Below are positions 1-11,689 of a stretch of 64,000 nt of DNA, piece after piece. The position numbers and the translations under genes are program-made. Every line of letters begins with the position of its first letter. The stretch's first letter is position 1. This DNA comes from Pseudoips prasinana (Eukaryota; Arthropoda; Insecta; Lepidoptera; Nolidae). The notes below the pieces were generated by a model. That model was given only the letters and a program-made list of their open reading frames with translations, made no database searches and was not told the DNA's origin. Where the stretch lies: assembly GCA_951640165.1 (NCBI GenBank), contig OX621237.1:12648001-12712000 (forward strand). Direction: 5' to 3'.

Positions 1-218
1 CGGCATTATACTGAAAGTGATAATTCTTTTGTTTGTTTTTCGCAGGGGAACACAAATTCTGTCACGTCACGTAATCTCATTGTTCGAGGATAATCATTTT
101 GGTTGGCGTGGTGTAGCACTTGCGTGATTTATAAAAGTACTCGGTGTGTCGTAACGAGATTATTTATCTGCCTTGTTGGTAGTGGTAGCGTGTTCACCCG
201 TAGATAAACAGCCAGATA

Positions 219-423
219 ATTTTTGGGCCGCCTCAATTATACTCATACCCAGAATATGACCTGTCATTGTATGGAAATCCTATACAACGCAACCAGCTTA
301 TACTGGAAATGTATAGTTTGATATGTAGCCGTGTCTACATGCCATGAATATTTTTTGGGCCGCCTCAATTATACTCATACCCAGAATATGGGTTTTAATC
401 GAGGCGACCCAAAAAATATTCAT
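219..423. repeat. Direct repeat and foldback near the left edge
   Basis: TTTTTTGGGCCGCCTCAATT occurs at about 219 and 348, each continuing to CATACCCAGAATATG. The second copy forms a 26-bp-armed foldback with 398-423 (TCGAGGCGACCCAAAAAATA). Between them, 257-331 is a half copy of the foldback element at 1502-1602. Confidence 0.7.
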
Positions 424-522
424 GGGCTTTTCCTATTTTCCCATTTTTTATTACGCTACACAAATAAATTCTTTAGCAACATTCACGATAATAAAGCACA
501 GCCAAAGTCATGAATATAATGT

Positions 523-767
523 TGGCGTGGTTAGCAAATGCTTGCTTTCCACGCCGCGGCCGGAGGTCGTGGGTTCGATACCAACCCAGGAGAGATATTT
601 GTGTGTATGAACATATCTGTTTGTCTTGAGTCTAGCTGTATTTACAAAAGAAAAGTAGTAAAATATGTAGTAAATCAGTTATCTGGTTTCCATACTACAA
701 GCTCTGCTTAGTTTGGGATCAGATGGCCGTATGTAAATAATGTCCCAGGATATATTATTATTATTAA
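523..767 (+). repeat. tRNA-derived SINE, head type 1
   Basis: The head GGCGTGGTTAGCAAATGC with box B-like GTGGGTTCGATACC is followed by the common body (CATGAACA... CTGTTTGTC) and the tail GCTCTGCTTAGTTTGGGATC ending GTCCCAGGATAT. The tRNA fold is decayed, so it is a SINE and not a tRNA gene. Confidence 0.8.
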
Positions 768-937
768 GGTATTCCACGTAAAGGGAGAAAAGAAAATAGC
801 TAACGTTTTTAAATAATACGTAAAAGCTATTAGTTAAAAGTACGTTACCAGTACATACGTTTAAAGTATATATAATACTTGGGTATGGGTAAACAAGTAC
901 TGAGCTGGGATTGAACCCAAAACACATGGGAGCCGTG

Positions 938-1004
938 GTGGTAGCGAAGTCACTACCCACAGGTGCAAGCACATGTGGGTAGTGACTCGGTGACCTCGCT
1001 ACCA
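938..1004. repeat. Imperfect hairpin, GC-rich
   Basis: GTGGTAGCGAAGTCACTACC pairs with GGTAGTGACTCGGTGACCTC-GCTACCAC with one bulge of about eight bases. Confidence 0.6.
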
Positions 1005-1078
1005 CAAGTACATGTAAATGGAAAGTCGGAATCAGAAAAGCGGAGTCGGAATCGAAAGTACTTCACGTGACCTTTCTT

Positions 1079-1336
1079 ATGATGCTCTCCCGTAAGCACT
1101 ATCGTCCTAGAAACGACTTGGACGATCTGAACGACGAGAGACTATTAGAAATTCTCGTGACACTGTACACTAACCGATATATACGTAAAACATCAGTTGA
1201 ACAAAATGCTCCTAATACAACCGATCCTCTCATGCCACCATGTCAGCAACTGGTTAGAGAAGAGGTGGGCTCCCCAAAGTTTTATTGCTATATGTATTGT
1301 GCTCACGATCGCCTCTCTTGTCTGGTGATGAAGTGA
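1079..1336 (+). CDS. Candidate 85-codon reading frame, unassigned
   Basis: From ATG at 1079 the frame reads MMLSRKHYRPRNDLDDLNDE and runs to TGA at 1336, with a Cys-rich end (YCYMYCAHDRLSC). It is one of the few frames here whose composition looks protein-like. There is no signal peptide, no family match and no clear splice sites. It could be a transposon relic. A poly(A)-like AATAAA-type run follows near 1409. Confidence 0.25.
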   Translation: MMLSRKHYRPRNDLDDLNDERLLEILVTLYTNRYIRKTSVEQNAPNTTDPLMPPCQQLVREEVGSPKFYCYMYCAHDRLSCLVMK

Positions 1337-1501
1337 AAGCTTCCTAGACAAACTGTAAACGTCATAATTCTGGTTTCGTATCTTATAAGGCTAGCCACCA
1401 TGATAAAATAAAATAAGATGGATATTATTTTTCTCACAACTGTAGCAGTGTAACTGCGATTGTAGGTACTGCGTATCAGGAGGATACTAGATATCCTCCA
1501 T

Positions 1502-1602
1502 GGCTACATATCAAGCTATACATTTCCAATATAAGCTGACCTGTCTTTGTATGGAAACGCGAGATCAGCTTATACTGGAAATGTAAAGCTTCATATGTAG
1601 CC
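1502..1602. repeat. Foldback element R
   Basis: GGCTACATATCAAGCTATAC and its complement at the right give about 40-bp arms around a 20-bp loop. A partial relative in the same orientation lies at 257-331. Confidence 0.65.
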
Positions 1603-2784
1603 GTGTGTACATGCTATAGTTGTGGGGCCCGGTGAGTTTCGTTAGCGTGTTCTATTAATAATAAATAAGATAACATCGGTGGATGTCGCTCGACATGCGG
1701 CGACGCGATGTAGGACTTAACAATATATATAATATACTGCTAGCTTTTAGTCGTTACTAAAAGTGCATTCTCCGTAAAAGTAAGTAATCTTTATTTCGCT
1801 CAAAATATGGTACAGACATCACAATTACAGTTTCACATATTTTGTCTACAATGACATGCGAAATTTTGTCAAATAATGTACAGCTAACATTTATTATAAT
1901 ATTCTAATACATTATTCATAACAAATTAATTAATAGTATGCATAGACTTAGTGAGAAATACGGGTTTAAAATGAGTCTTGTCTGTATTTTCTATCCTGTG
2001 CAAAATTTAATAGTTAAACTGTAACCCGCGGGTTTTATCTGCGTTAAACATTATTAATTATAGCCTATGTGTTAATCCATCTATGGATTAATAACAGGTA
2101 AACCATATAAATTTTCTTACCATACATATTAATTTATTTGAAAAGATTTCGTGACTCCACGCTTGAGCGAATATATTTTATGGGTATACTCACCATTTAT
2201 AATTTGTTTTGACCTTTCCCGTATTTTTATTGTGAGATCACGCTTGTACTGTCTTTGTTCGTAACATACTACATAAGTACAGCCTAGTCCATAGACAACG
2301 GTGTGAGGAGAGCTGCGACAATGGAGCCTCCACACAGATTATGAGTAGAAAGTTTTAAACGGCATGTTTACTGCCCTTTCGGTGCTATTAAGTAAACGTG
2401 CAAGTAACTCATCTAAAGACCAACCAACCAACTTTTGTCCTTATCTCTAACTAAATATGAGTTATTGTTCTCTGTTCATCATAAAAAGCACTTAGTGTCT
2501 ATTTAAACACCAGCCTGATGTCGCCTATTCTGCACGACACCTTTCAATAATAAAAATATTTTATTAAAAATTGTATGTCTGTCTATTTCATTAAATCGCA
2601 GTGCACTGTGCTAGTAAAATTGCAGTTGGCGTGTCGACTGTATATATGTATAGAATGTAATAAAATATGTATATAGACCAGTGATTAAGTTAGGTATCGT
2701 GTTTCAGATTCAATTACACAGAACAACCATTAATTAAAATAAATAAAATTTAAAATACGTTAATTTCAAAACAAACAATAGCCC
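1603..2784. other. AT-rich DNA, no gene recognised
   Basis: No credible coding frame, tRNA or transposon terminus found. Long A/T runs only. Confidence 0.5.
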
Positions 2785-2894
2785 CAATCTGTCAAATTTC
2801 TTTTATAGATTTTCAACTTTATCACAAAGGTATAAGGTTCTCTTTCAATTGGGGAAATGTGACAGATTGGTATAGCTTGATGTGCTGGCGTCTG
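2785..2894. mobile_element. Palindromic MITE P (left end truncated)
   Basis: CCCCAATCTGTCAAATTTCT on the left and GATGTGCTGGCGTCTG on the right, flanked at right by TAC. The left CAGACGCCAGCACATC end is missing. Confidence 0.7.
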
Positions 2895-2951
2895 TACATG
2901 TTTAGGCAAAAACTCCACACTAGACTAGGCCTGTATCGTGGAGAGTTTTAA

Positions 2952-3340
2952 TCTATTTACATAAAAGTAGAAACTGAGTGACTGATCGACCAACGCACAG
3001 CTGGAGTCACTGGTTCTATAACCATGAAATTTTGCACAAATATTCCTTAAAAGACATAACTACTACTTATGCACTCAGAAAGGATTTTTGAAAATTAAAT
3101 TCTAAGGGGGTTGGTAAGTTATTATCAAATAGCGCGATTTCTTGGCATTTATATTGATTAAGCACGTGTTTAATCGTTTTCTAATATTCAACCCCTAAAA
3201 TGATAAAACAAACGTTGATATATCAGCCAGTGAAACAAAGAGTCAGCCAGTCAGTTTTCTCTTTTATAAATATGATCTTGATTTCGTCGTTTTAACCACG
3301 CTTAGACTACTACGGGGACGTAGCCGCGTGTAAAAACTAG
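2952..3340 (+). mobile_element. Non-autonomous Helitron with GTAGCCGCGTG terminus
   Basis: It starts TCTATTTACATAAAAGTAGA and ends GGGGACGTAGCCGCGTGTAAAAACTAG then T. The internal segment GAGTCACTGGTTC...ATGAAATTTTGCAC is typical of a separate lepidopteran Helitron family. No protein is coded. Confidence 0.7.
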
Positions 3341-4130
3341 TTTAATACAATTTCTTAACGGGAATTGATGTAAGTATAGTTTAATAGGAATAATATAAAA
3401 AGTTGATTACTCAATATAATCAATAGAAGACAAATAGTTCAAAATATACGAAGAAAATGTTAATAAATTTGACACATCAATATTATTAAGACGCTGGGGT
3501 ATGCTCTTTTATCGTCCCTGCGACGCTGGTTCATAGTTTGAAAACTGCCTTTCAAACGATAACACTAAGAGAAATTTTGTCATTTAAATAAGTTCAGTCC
3601 TTTATTTTTATAGACTTATAATTTGTAAACGGGAATACGGTGCAAGTGGCAGCAACATGAAAATAAGCAATTCTGCCTCTAAGCACAAATATACACTTAT
3701 GATGAGAAGCAGAATTACCACCAAAGTACATAAAACAGAATTGGTCTTCAATAACCGTTAAGTTATAAATTCAAAAGATAACGTCTTCTCAGTTATCGTC
3801 TATTATGTCGAACAACGACGCACAGTCATACTCTGCTGTATCTATAAATGAAAGGTCTTTACCGTCTATACTCCAAACCGTAAGACCCGTTAGATATCAA
3901 CTTCATGATTTTAGTGAAATTAAAGCCGTTTTATAACATGCCTCGTTCTCATATGAAATTACATCAGATTTGGTGTTTTCGTTGGATTTGTGCCAAATGT
4001 AACTTTATCTTTGATGTAGATACTTTTATCGGTTCATATATCGATTGATTGACTGTATAAAACTTTGAGCATATTATGTATAAGATTTTTAAAGGCTGAC
4101 AAAATAGAATTTTATTTTATTGTACCAAAC
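3341..4130. other. AT-rich DNA, no gene recognised
   Basis: Nothing beyond short A/T runs. GACGCTG occurs twice within 3490-3530 without wider repeat structure. Confidence 0.5.
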
Positions 4131-4315
4131 TTGTGGCTAAGCCAGTCGCCTCGCCGCTTCATGTCGCGGGTTCGAGTCCCGCGTCGGACATTTATTGTTG
4201 TGACCCATAAATAGTTGTTCTGAGTGTGGATGTAATTTGTGACCGTCTATTATATGTTTGTAAAGTACCCCGCGACAGGAATTATATTCCCTAGCGCGAG
4301 CGATATCTTAAAAAA
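4131..4315 (+). repeat. tRNA-derived SINE, head type 4 (5'-truncated)
   Basis: TGGCTAAGCCAGTCGCCTCG and GTCGCGGGTTCGAGTCCCGC, then GTGACCCATAAATAGTTGTT and the tail CCCCGCGACAGGAATTATAT. Confidence 0.78.
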
Positions 4316-4453
4316 AAGAAAAAATAAAGAATCACGTCCGTATGAACTTATATATAAATTTACAATATAAATAATTAATAATTTGGCTAGGAAGAGGGGA
4401 GAATACTGAGAGAAAGAGAAGTAGAACTTTGATGCATCACAGAATGCATTAAG

Positions 4454-4476
4454 CCCCCCCCCCCCCCCCCCCCCCC
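4454..4476 (+). repeat. Poly-C tract (23 bases)
   Basis: An uninterrupted run of C in otherwise AT-rich DNA, flanked by TAAG and TTAAACC. It may be a slippage product; length could be an assembly estimate. Confidence 0.85.
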
Positions 4477-5456
4477 TTAAACCTAAATCTGAGTCGCAAG
4501 TCTCAGACTCTGTCGAGTATTCCCTCCTCTACCACGCGATGGACCCGGTTTCCGAACGGTGAATCCATAGAAGGCTAAGAATTAGGTCTTCTAATAGAAG
4601 ACTATCAAAATGAGATTACAATTTTTTTTTTATCGTAAAATGTATAAAAAACATACATGATTTTGCTAAATGCAAAAACATGCATGATACATGATTTTGC
4701 TTTACCTCAAATTCCAGAGTTGTTTATTTTATCGTGATTGATAGAGTCGTTTTTGAGTACCAGATTGCATAAACAGAGAGTTTCCTTAGTCGTGTGAAAC
4801 TGAAAGCTTCCACTATGCGACCTACTAAAATAAAAAGAAGATCTGGTTTCCACTCATCGTATGCTTTTCACTCAGAATACAGTGAGTGAAATTGCTTTTT
4901 TTTCATTTTCGAAATTGAAAACTGCGATCCTATGGGCTATATTTTTTACTGAAGTAAATATATGGTTTCACATAGAAAACCTTGTATGTAAATAAATATT
5001 GATCTTTTACATACATGTTGTACATACATGTCGCCTTTCGTCTTGTCGTCGTATTTTGATGACCTATATCCGAGAAGTGAGACTTCAAAACGAATTATAT
5101 TATTGTACCCATACTTTGCTAATAAATAAAATATGGGTATCAATTACATAAATGATTGGTTTAAAATATAAATAGTTCCGATTCATAACCAATCTTATGA
5201 TTTGTTTCGGCATTTGGTTTACCGTGTCAGTCTCGGTTCACATAAACACATTGCTGGAAATATTCAGAAGCGTAACAGTACCTTAGACCTAGTCTAGCCA
5301 TCACAGTTAATAGTTCCTACGGCTTACGAAGTCATAGCACCCTGACTCGTTCTCATTCTTACTTGCATAATGGATTGTCGTAACAATTTATTCCCAGGCT
5401 ATATCATGCAAATAGAGGAAGAACATAATTTAGGGAATTTTTTATATCTATTTTAT

Positions 5457-5529
5457 TCTGGAAATCGCTGGATGCGGATAGCGCAAGACCGGCAATTGTG
5501 GAGATCTTTGGGGGGGGGGGGGGGGGGGG
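5457..5529 (+). pseudogene. RTE-type LINE C-terminal scrap ending in a poly-G tract
   Basis: The frame SGNRWMRIAQDRQLWRSLG matches the end of RTE-clade reverse transcriptases, where WMR-AQDR-LWR-LGEAYVQQWT is usual. The GGG of the Gly codon has become a 20-base G run (5510-5529), and the expected ending is missing after it. Confidence 0.7.
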
Positions 5530-6998
5530 CTTTATACGCTATACTGTACAAAATACCAAATAACATCAAACTCATTCCTTCTTTCTTATTTAGAGAGAAT
5601 TTTGCCTTGTATTATGTTACTGCAGCAGTTATTGTCTAGTTGCCATAGTAAAGTATTAGATAGTGAAATTCGAAAGCTTCTGGAGACAAAGACACGCCCT
5701 ATTAGTAAACCCGTTCCAATACTGAATCGCACAAAGCCGATTAAAGTCGATTAATTTTCACTTTTACCGACCACCGCACCGTACGCTTCACTAATCGTTG
5801 TAAAACCACGATTGATTAAATTACAGACTTTCTGTCTGCGAAATTTGATACTATCGTATATCACTAGTGTGTAGGTTAATTATTATTATATTCTGTGGCC
5901 AACTCAGATACTTGCAGTGAATAAAAAAAAGTATTGTACGTAGGTAGTTAATAAGTTTTGAACTATATGGACGGGAACTCTCATCAATCTCTCGTTTTAT
6001 GAGGCTATCCCGCTTTGCTCTGGAGGGAAGTGGAACTATTCATTTTCTAACTCCTCCTTTTTTTTTCTTTCAGATTAATTTCGTTGCGGGATTCAAGACA
6101 GTTAAAGCAGTTCCCCGGGACATGCCTGAGGCTCACCGCTCAGTGTCATTTCATTGTATGCCACTGTTGATCCTGGCTTACAGGAGCTGCAGTGGTGGGT
6201 AAAAGGAAGGGACTAGTCCCGATTTAAAAAAATATAATTATATATTATATGGACGGAACGCAGTTGCTCAGTTACTAAAGGTTAATGGGTTACATCGACA
6301 ATTGTGACGGATTTTTATTCTCTATATTTAATTTAATGATTAGGAAATTGCATCACACGTATATATCTTGACTGCTCTAATATTTATTAAAAAGGAAACA
6401 TAGTAGTTTGAGATTTCCATTTAAAGTAGGCGTATTATTTCTTTGCCTCGTTGTAATCAAAATATTGTTATGAATTAGTTGAAATAATTATGTTTCAAGT
6501 TAAAAAAATATTTGAGACCATCACATTAACACGTGACATATATTTCTACTAAATAAAAATGTTGATTTCGGGAATTCGTTCTTACGCGAGGAGTATAGCT
6601 GCATTACTTTAAGTGTTTTATCATATAGTCATATAAAGTTTGACAGTCAAGTTAAATAAGATTTCATTTACTGTCAAACTACAACAAATAGCGTTTTAGC
6701 CTAATAATAAGGGAGACAATTTCTAAAGATCCTTTTTACCAAGATATCTACAGGACGGTTATGATATATTTATAAACCATAACCGTCCTTTTATACCTAT
6801 CTTATCATTTATTTATTTTTAAGTTTAGAAAACTTACAGCTAATTAATTAAATACTAATAAGGTTGTATGTTTTAGTTAAGGCCAATTACAAGTTTTCAC
6901 TTATACTATTTAAACAATTGGTAATTACAGGCAATACAGGCACACAATAAAATGGTGATGATTAACCAGTACATTTTAATTTTAAATCTATTAAGTTA
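5530..6998. other. AT-rich DNA with short hairpins
   Basis: A hairpin lies at 6752-6789 (AGGACGGTTATG with its complement). 6814-6965 resembles 29478-29605 (GAAAACTTACAGCTA...GCCAATTACAAGTTT), a low-copy dispersed repeat. A possible exon at 6083-6201 is listed separately. Confidence 0.5.
6083..6201 (+). CDS. Possible internal exon, weak
   Basis: A strong pyrimidine tract and TTTCTTTCAG precede an open stretch (INFVAGFKTVKAVPRDMPEA...) of about 40 codons that ends GGTGG followed by GTAAAA. No partner exon or family is recognised, and the frame could be fortuitous. Confidence 0.2.
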
Positions 6999-7302
6999 CT
7001 AGCTGTGCCCCGCGGTTTCACCCGCGTTCAATTTCATAAATTATCACAGCTCCTCACCCGAAGGTGATAGCGTGATAATATGCAGCCTATATGTTGACCC
7101 AACCTCTTAGTAATATTCATGGAAAATTTGAAATAAATCCATGCGGTACTCTCTGAGTTTAGCCCGGACACACATACAGACAAACAGACAAAAATTCTGA
7201 AAACTATATTTTTGGCTTCGACATCGATTGTAGATCACGCCCCAAGTATCTTTAAAAAAAAATATTCAATGTACAGTTTTGACTTTTCTACGATTTTATT
7301 AT
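6999..7302 (-). mobile_element. Non-autonomous Helitron, family B
   Basis: The reversed end is CTAGCTGTGCCCCGCGG with the hairpin CGCGGTTTCACCCGCG. The body includes the GTCCGGGC-TAAACTC region and TCTGTTTGTC runs shared with 11300-11617 and 21426-21755. The other end runs into an RTE tail at 7303, so its TC terminus is lost. Confidence 0.75.
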
Positions 7303-7560
7303 AGCTGAGTATTGCTGAGTGGTGACGGCGGCAAAGACCAGAATATAATCAACCCATCTCATCCCGTGAGGGGCGTAGAAGTCGACCCGAGGGAATATCT
7401 AGAGGACGGGCAGCAATGTACTCTCTGTGTACTGACCATCATACTGCGATCGCCAACCCGTCTGCCAAGCGTGGAGATTATGGCATATCCCCTAAGATGA
7501 TTCTTGGGGGAAGCTTTTGTCCAGCAGTGTAATATTTACAGCTGTTATGATGATTAAGTT
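7303..7560 (+). pseudogene. RTE-type LINE 3' end
   Basis: GCGATCGCCAACCCGTCTGC and GGGGGAAGCTTTTGTCCAGCAGTG (GEAFVQQ in frame) are followed by a TGATGATTA tail. These are the 3' terminal part of an RTE-like LINE, with the rest lost. Confidence 0.65.
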
Positions 7561-7987
7561 ATAACTTGTTGTTTTTCCTTGATACATAGAATGCTGTACT
7601 TAACTACTATGTCAAAAGATTGAATTATCGGCCTTGAATTGACGAAAACCGAACTAATCTAATTGTGTCATAAATTGTTTCGAGACAATGGACAAAGGAA
7701 AATTGGTGACAATAGTTTCTAAAACTAGGGCACGTTTACTTGGCAACGTATTTGTAAAGCAGGCAAAACTTTCAGAATTCTGTCAGTTCGTCCTGTTATT
7801 GTTTGAAGTAGGGAAAATTAAATTTACCAACTTATAATAAATAATACTAAAAGTATATATTCTCTCCGCACAAGATGAACAACAGAATCGTTACAATCAT
7901 ATTTAAGTTAATGTAGATATTAATTAGTTCAACTTTGTGAGGGACTGGTGCCTAATTTAGATTTTTAACAACATATGTAATAATATC

Positions 7988-8223
7988 GAGGGACAATGTC
8001 ACACAGATCATCCTAGCCCCAAACTAAGCAAAGCTTGTACTATGGGTACCAGGCGACGATATACATACTTATATAGATAGATAAATACTTAAATACATAG
8101 AAAACATCCATGACTCAGAAACAAATATTCGTGCTCATCACACAAATATTTGCACTTACCGGGATTCGAACCCAGGACCACCAGCTTCGTAGGCAGGAGC
8201 ACTACCAACTAGGCTACGGTGAC
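7988..8223 (-). repeat. tRNA-derived SINE, head type 3 (tRNA-Arg-like)
   Basis: Read on the minus strand the head is GGTCACCGTAGCCTAGTTGG with CCTACGAAG (ACG in the anticodon position) and GGGTTCGAATCCC. The body contains GTGTGATGAGCACGAATATT. The tail GCTTTGCTTAGTTTGGGGCT is shared with the type 1 SINEs. Confidence 0.8.
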
Positions 8224-9244
8224 CGTCTGTATGTATTACAGGTAACGAGGTTAACCTAGTCAAAAATAATAACGAATCGTTGTGTAACAGTGTTGCAACA
8301 GGATTAAATAAGATACATTACAAATTCTAAACTAAAACTGCTAATTACAGAGAAGCTATGTAAACTTAATTATAATATCTATATCGCATCTGCATAGTTA
8401 AAGACGCAACCAAAATTAGAGCTGTGCACTTGAAAAGCTGTCTAGTTAAACTGCTTGTTCACGCATCATGCTAAAGATGCCGTGCTAAACAACCGTGGGG
8501 ACCTGAACCGATTCATACCACCAATTAAACCGTAGTATTATGAAGTGATGGTGGGCGCTTGCTATTGGTTTAGACATTATGAACACGCGATAATAAACGC
8601 CTCGTATTGGTAAAATATTGTTCCCTACCCCCTATCCTCGAACGCTGTACTTTTAAAACTAATATACCAGTCGATACCAACTTGGTCTCAACGTAAAAGC
8701 TCGTTTTCATTTTCCACACTCCAAAAAGCATTAAGTCCAGTTTAGCAAATAAAGTACCGAAACTCTAATCTGGTACACTGCTCCTCCTTGAATTTAGAGA
8801 TCCGGGTTCAGAACCGTGCCTTAGTTAAGTTGGTAGAGAAGTAAGAGATTTTTGGTAACGAGTAGCCAATTTCTGTTATTATTAGAAGATTTTAATTACG
8901 AGATAGTTCACATACCTGTAAAAAGTATAATACACGTGGAATTTGAAGTAGAAATCCTTTGCCTATATTTTTGGGGGTATTTATTCATTTCATAAATACG
9001 TTTAAATAAATAACGATTCTCCCAAAAAAGGCATATAAAGTTCAATTTAGATTGCAATGCGGATTATCAGGAAACATACGAACAAACCAGATAAAAATAA
9101 CTTATATATAATTAAATTGGTTCATCAGTTTAGAAGCTACAACACCATGGATAAGGAAAAATATAGTAGAACATTGCATAGACGTACCTTTAGTTTAGTA
9201 AGACCCATGATCGTATAGGACTACCGTGATATAAATGTAATTCA
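8224..9244. other. AT-rich DNA, no gene recognised
   Basis: No coding frame, tRNA or transposon terminus seen. Confidence 0.45.
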
Positions 9245-9410
9245 CGGGCCGGTTGCTGTGGTTGGTAAATGTTTGCCTTTCACGCCGCAGGTCGTGGGTT
9301 CGATTTCCACGCAGGACAGATATTTATGTGCATGCACATGAAAAAAGTCCTGAGTCTGGGTGATCCCATGATAGGATCCGTCTGTGAATAATGGCTCAGG
9401 ATTTTATAAT
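9245..9410 (+). repeat. tRNA-derived SINE, head type 1 (5' part)
   Basis: GTTGGTAAATGTTTGCCTTTCACGCC and GTGGGTTCGATTTCC mark the head. The body is deleted internally and the tail GTCTGTGAATAATGGCTCAGG remains. Confidence 0.75.
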
Positions 9411-9415
9411 GATTA

Positions 9416-9756
<341 letters not shown>

Positions 9757-9844
9757 TTAATATTGTAAATTTGAGAGTAAGCCATACATAATACATATTC
9801 ACATAACATGATCTCAAATGGCCTGTTCGTTTTGACTGGTCTGT

Positions 9845-10110
9845 GTTGGTCTAGTAAGTAGTGGCCCTGGCTGCTAATGGCTTGGGTAAGATGTGTGTGA
9901 CCCAGGACGATTCATTGTGTGATGAGCATGATTATTTGTTCTGGGACATTATTCACACACGGCCATCTGATCGCAAACAAAAGCAGAGCTTGTACTATGG
10001 AAACAAGATAACTGATATTTTACATATACTACTTTTCTTTTGTAAATACATACTTATATAGATAACTACACCCAGACTCAAGACAAACATGTTCATACAC
10101 ACAATTTTTT
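9845..10110. repeat. Chimeric SINE: type 5 head (+) joined to a reversed type 1 body
   Basis: 9845-9948 resembles the GGCCCTGACTGCTAA-type head with GTGTGATGAGCATGATTATT. From 9949 the sequence is the shared tail/body in reverse: GGGACATTATTCACACACGG, GCAGAGCTTGTACTATGG, CCCAGACTCAAGACAAACA. Two SINEs apparently met head to tail. Confidence 0.65.
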
Positions 10111-10182
10111 ATGTGTAAGACATTTGCACGCCAAAAGGCTGATATGGAACGGTAATTATAATCTATACATCTATACAAATAA

Positions 10183-10500
10183 TCTATACAAATAAATAAA
10201 ATAGAAGTGTCTGTTTGTAATATTGAAATAACCGATTTTTACTACATGTATATGTATATATACGGTACATACCCCAAAACATTTTTTTTTTCAATTTTGT
10301 TTGTCTGTCTGTCTGATTGTTCCGGCTAATCTCTGAAATTGCTGGACCGATTTTGACGGGACTTTTTTTGGCAGGTAGCTGATGTAATAAGGAGTAACTT
10401 AGGCTACGTTTATTTTAGAAAAAATGTTTTATTTTGGAAAATCCAATAAAAAAACTTAATAAGCTAATTAACACGCGGACGAAGTTGTGGGCACAGCTAG
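10183..10500 (+). mobile_element. Non-autonomous Helitron, family D
   Basis: It starts TCTATACAAATAAATAAAAT and ends CACGCGGACGAAGTTGTGGGCACAGCTAG before T. A near-identical relative lies at 12706-13017. It has a TCTG microsatellite inside. Confidence 0.8.
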
Positions 10501-10557
10501 TTAGAAATAAGACCAATGTACGACCCATATTTCTGCAAATAAAATAATTTGAATTTG

Positions 10558-10760
10558 AAATATCTGTCCTGGGTGGGAATCGAACACACGACCTCCGGCG
10601 TGAAAAGCAAGCATTTGCTAACCACGCCAACAGGCCCTATAAGATGTGATTGTATTTAGAAATAAGTATAGTAGTATGTTAGTACGTTTATATGTTGTCT
10701 ACTTGCCATAGTAAAGGCTCTGCCTAATTTGGGGTCAGATAATAGAGTGTTATTTATCTC
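10558..10760 (-). repeat. SINE remnants: reversed type 1 head plus a forward tail scrap
   Basis: 10558-10640 is a reversed head (CTGTCCTGGGTGGGAATCGA, GCAAGCATTTGCTAACCACG). 10703-10760 holds a forward tail piece (GGCTCTGCCTAATTTGGGG). Confidence 0.6.
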
Positions 10761-11091
10761 AAGATATTTATTGTATCAGGCTTTAAAACGTACGAGAGTA
10801 TAAAATCAAGTAACAAGATTCATAACAAGTAACAAACGAATTACACCGTAAATTCTCGTAACAATGGTAACGAACAGAGTAAGTAATCAAAACTATAATT
10901 AAGTTTGAGCCGTTGCAGGCGGCATGATTGAACTAAAAAAAATATGATAATGTTCACATGACATGGGAATCGCAGGTGGCTAGCTTGATTCTTGGGTATT
11001 TCCGGTTTGTCCAGTTTTGGAGTGATGTCCGCGTGAGAAGTAACGGTGAGTGATGTTAACACGATTTGTTTATTTACCATTGTATTTGACT

Positions 11092-11617
11092 GTAAAAACA
11101 TAGTCTTAGACAAGACTAAGACCATGATTTTACATTCAATTAAACTACTTTCAGAATTTGTCTGTTTGTCTGTATGTATGTCCGGGCTAAACTCAATAAG
11201 TACTGCATGGATTTTCTTCAAATTTTGCATCAATATTACAAAAAGGTCGGGACAACATTTAGGTTACATATTATCACGCTATCATCTACGGGGGAGGAGC
11301 TGTGATCTATACATAAAATACAATCGTAAGAAAGTCAAAACCGTACATTGAATATTTTTTAAAAGGATACTTGGGGCGTGATCTACAGTAGATATCGAAG
11401 CCAAAAATATAGTTTTTAGAATTTTTGTCTGTTTGTCTGTATGTATGTCCGGGCTAAACTCAAAAAGTGCTGCATGGATTTACTTCAAATTTTGCATGAA
11501 TATTACTAAGAGGTCGGGTCAACATATAGGCTACATATTATCACGCTATCACCTAAGGGGGAGGAGCTGTAATAATTTATAAAGTTTAACGCGGGTAAAA
11601 CCGCAGGGCACAGCTAG
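11092..11617 (+). mobile_element. Two overlapping family-B Helitron copies
   Basis: A truncated copy (about 11092-11299) reaches GGGGGAGGAGCTGTGA. It is followed by a second copy (about 11300-11617) with the same GTCCGGGCTAAACTC and AGGTCGGG segments. The second ends GGTAAAACCGCAGGGCACAGCTAG then T. The duplication is direct, with the first copy missing its terminal hairpin, as expected from tandem insertion or internal termination. Confidence 0.75.
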
Positions 11618-11689
11618 TTGCATATAATTAGGTACTGCCTAGATACTACTGGCTAGGAGCTCTTAGGCACGCGATCAGTCTCTTATAAT

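Noticed and set aside
2129..2335. Serine-protease-like LCGGSIVA on the minus strand
   Set aside because: The match is eight residues followed by a stop, with no histidine-loop context.
11046..11351. Open frames on both strands
   Set aside because: They overlap Helitron sequence and follow its TCTG-rich low complexity.
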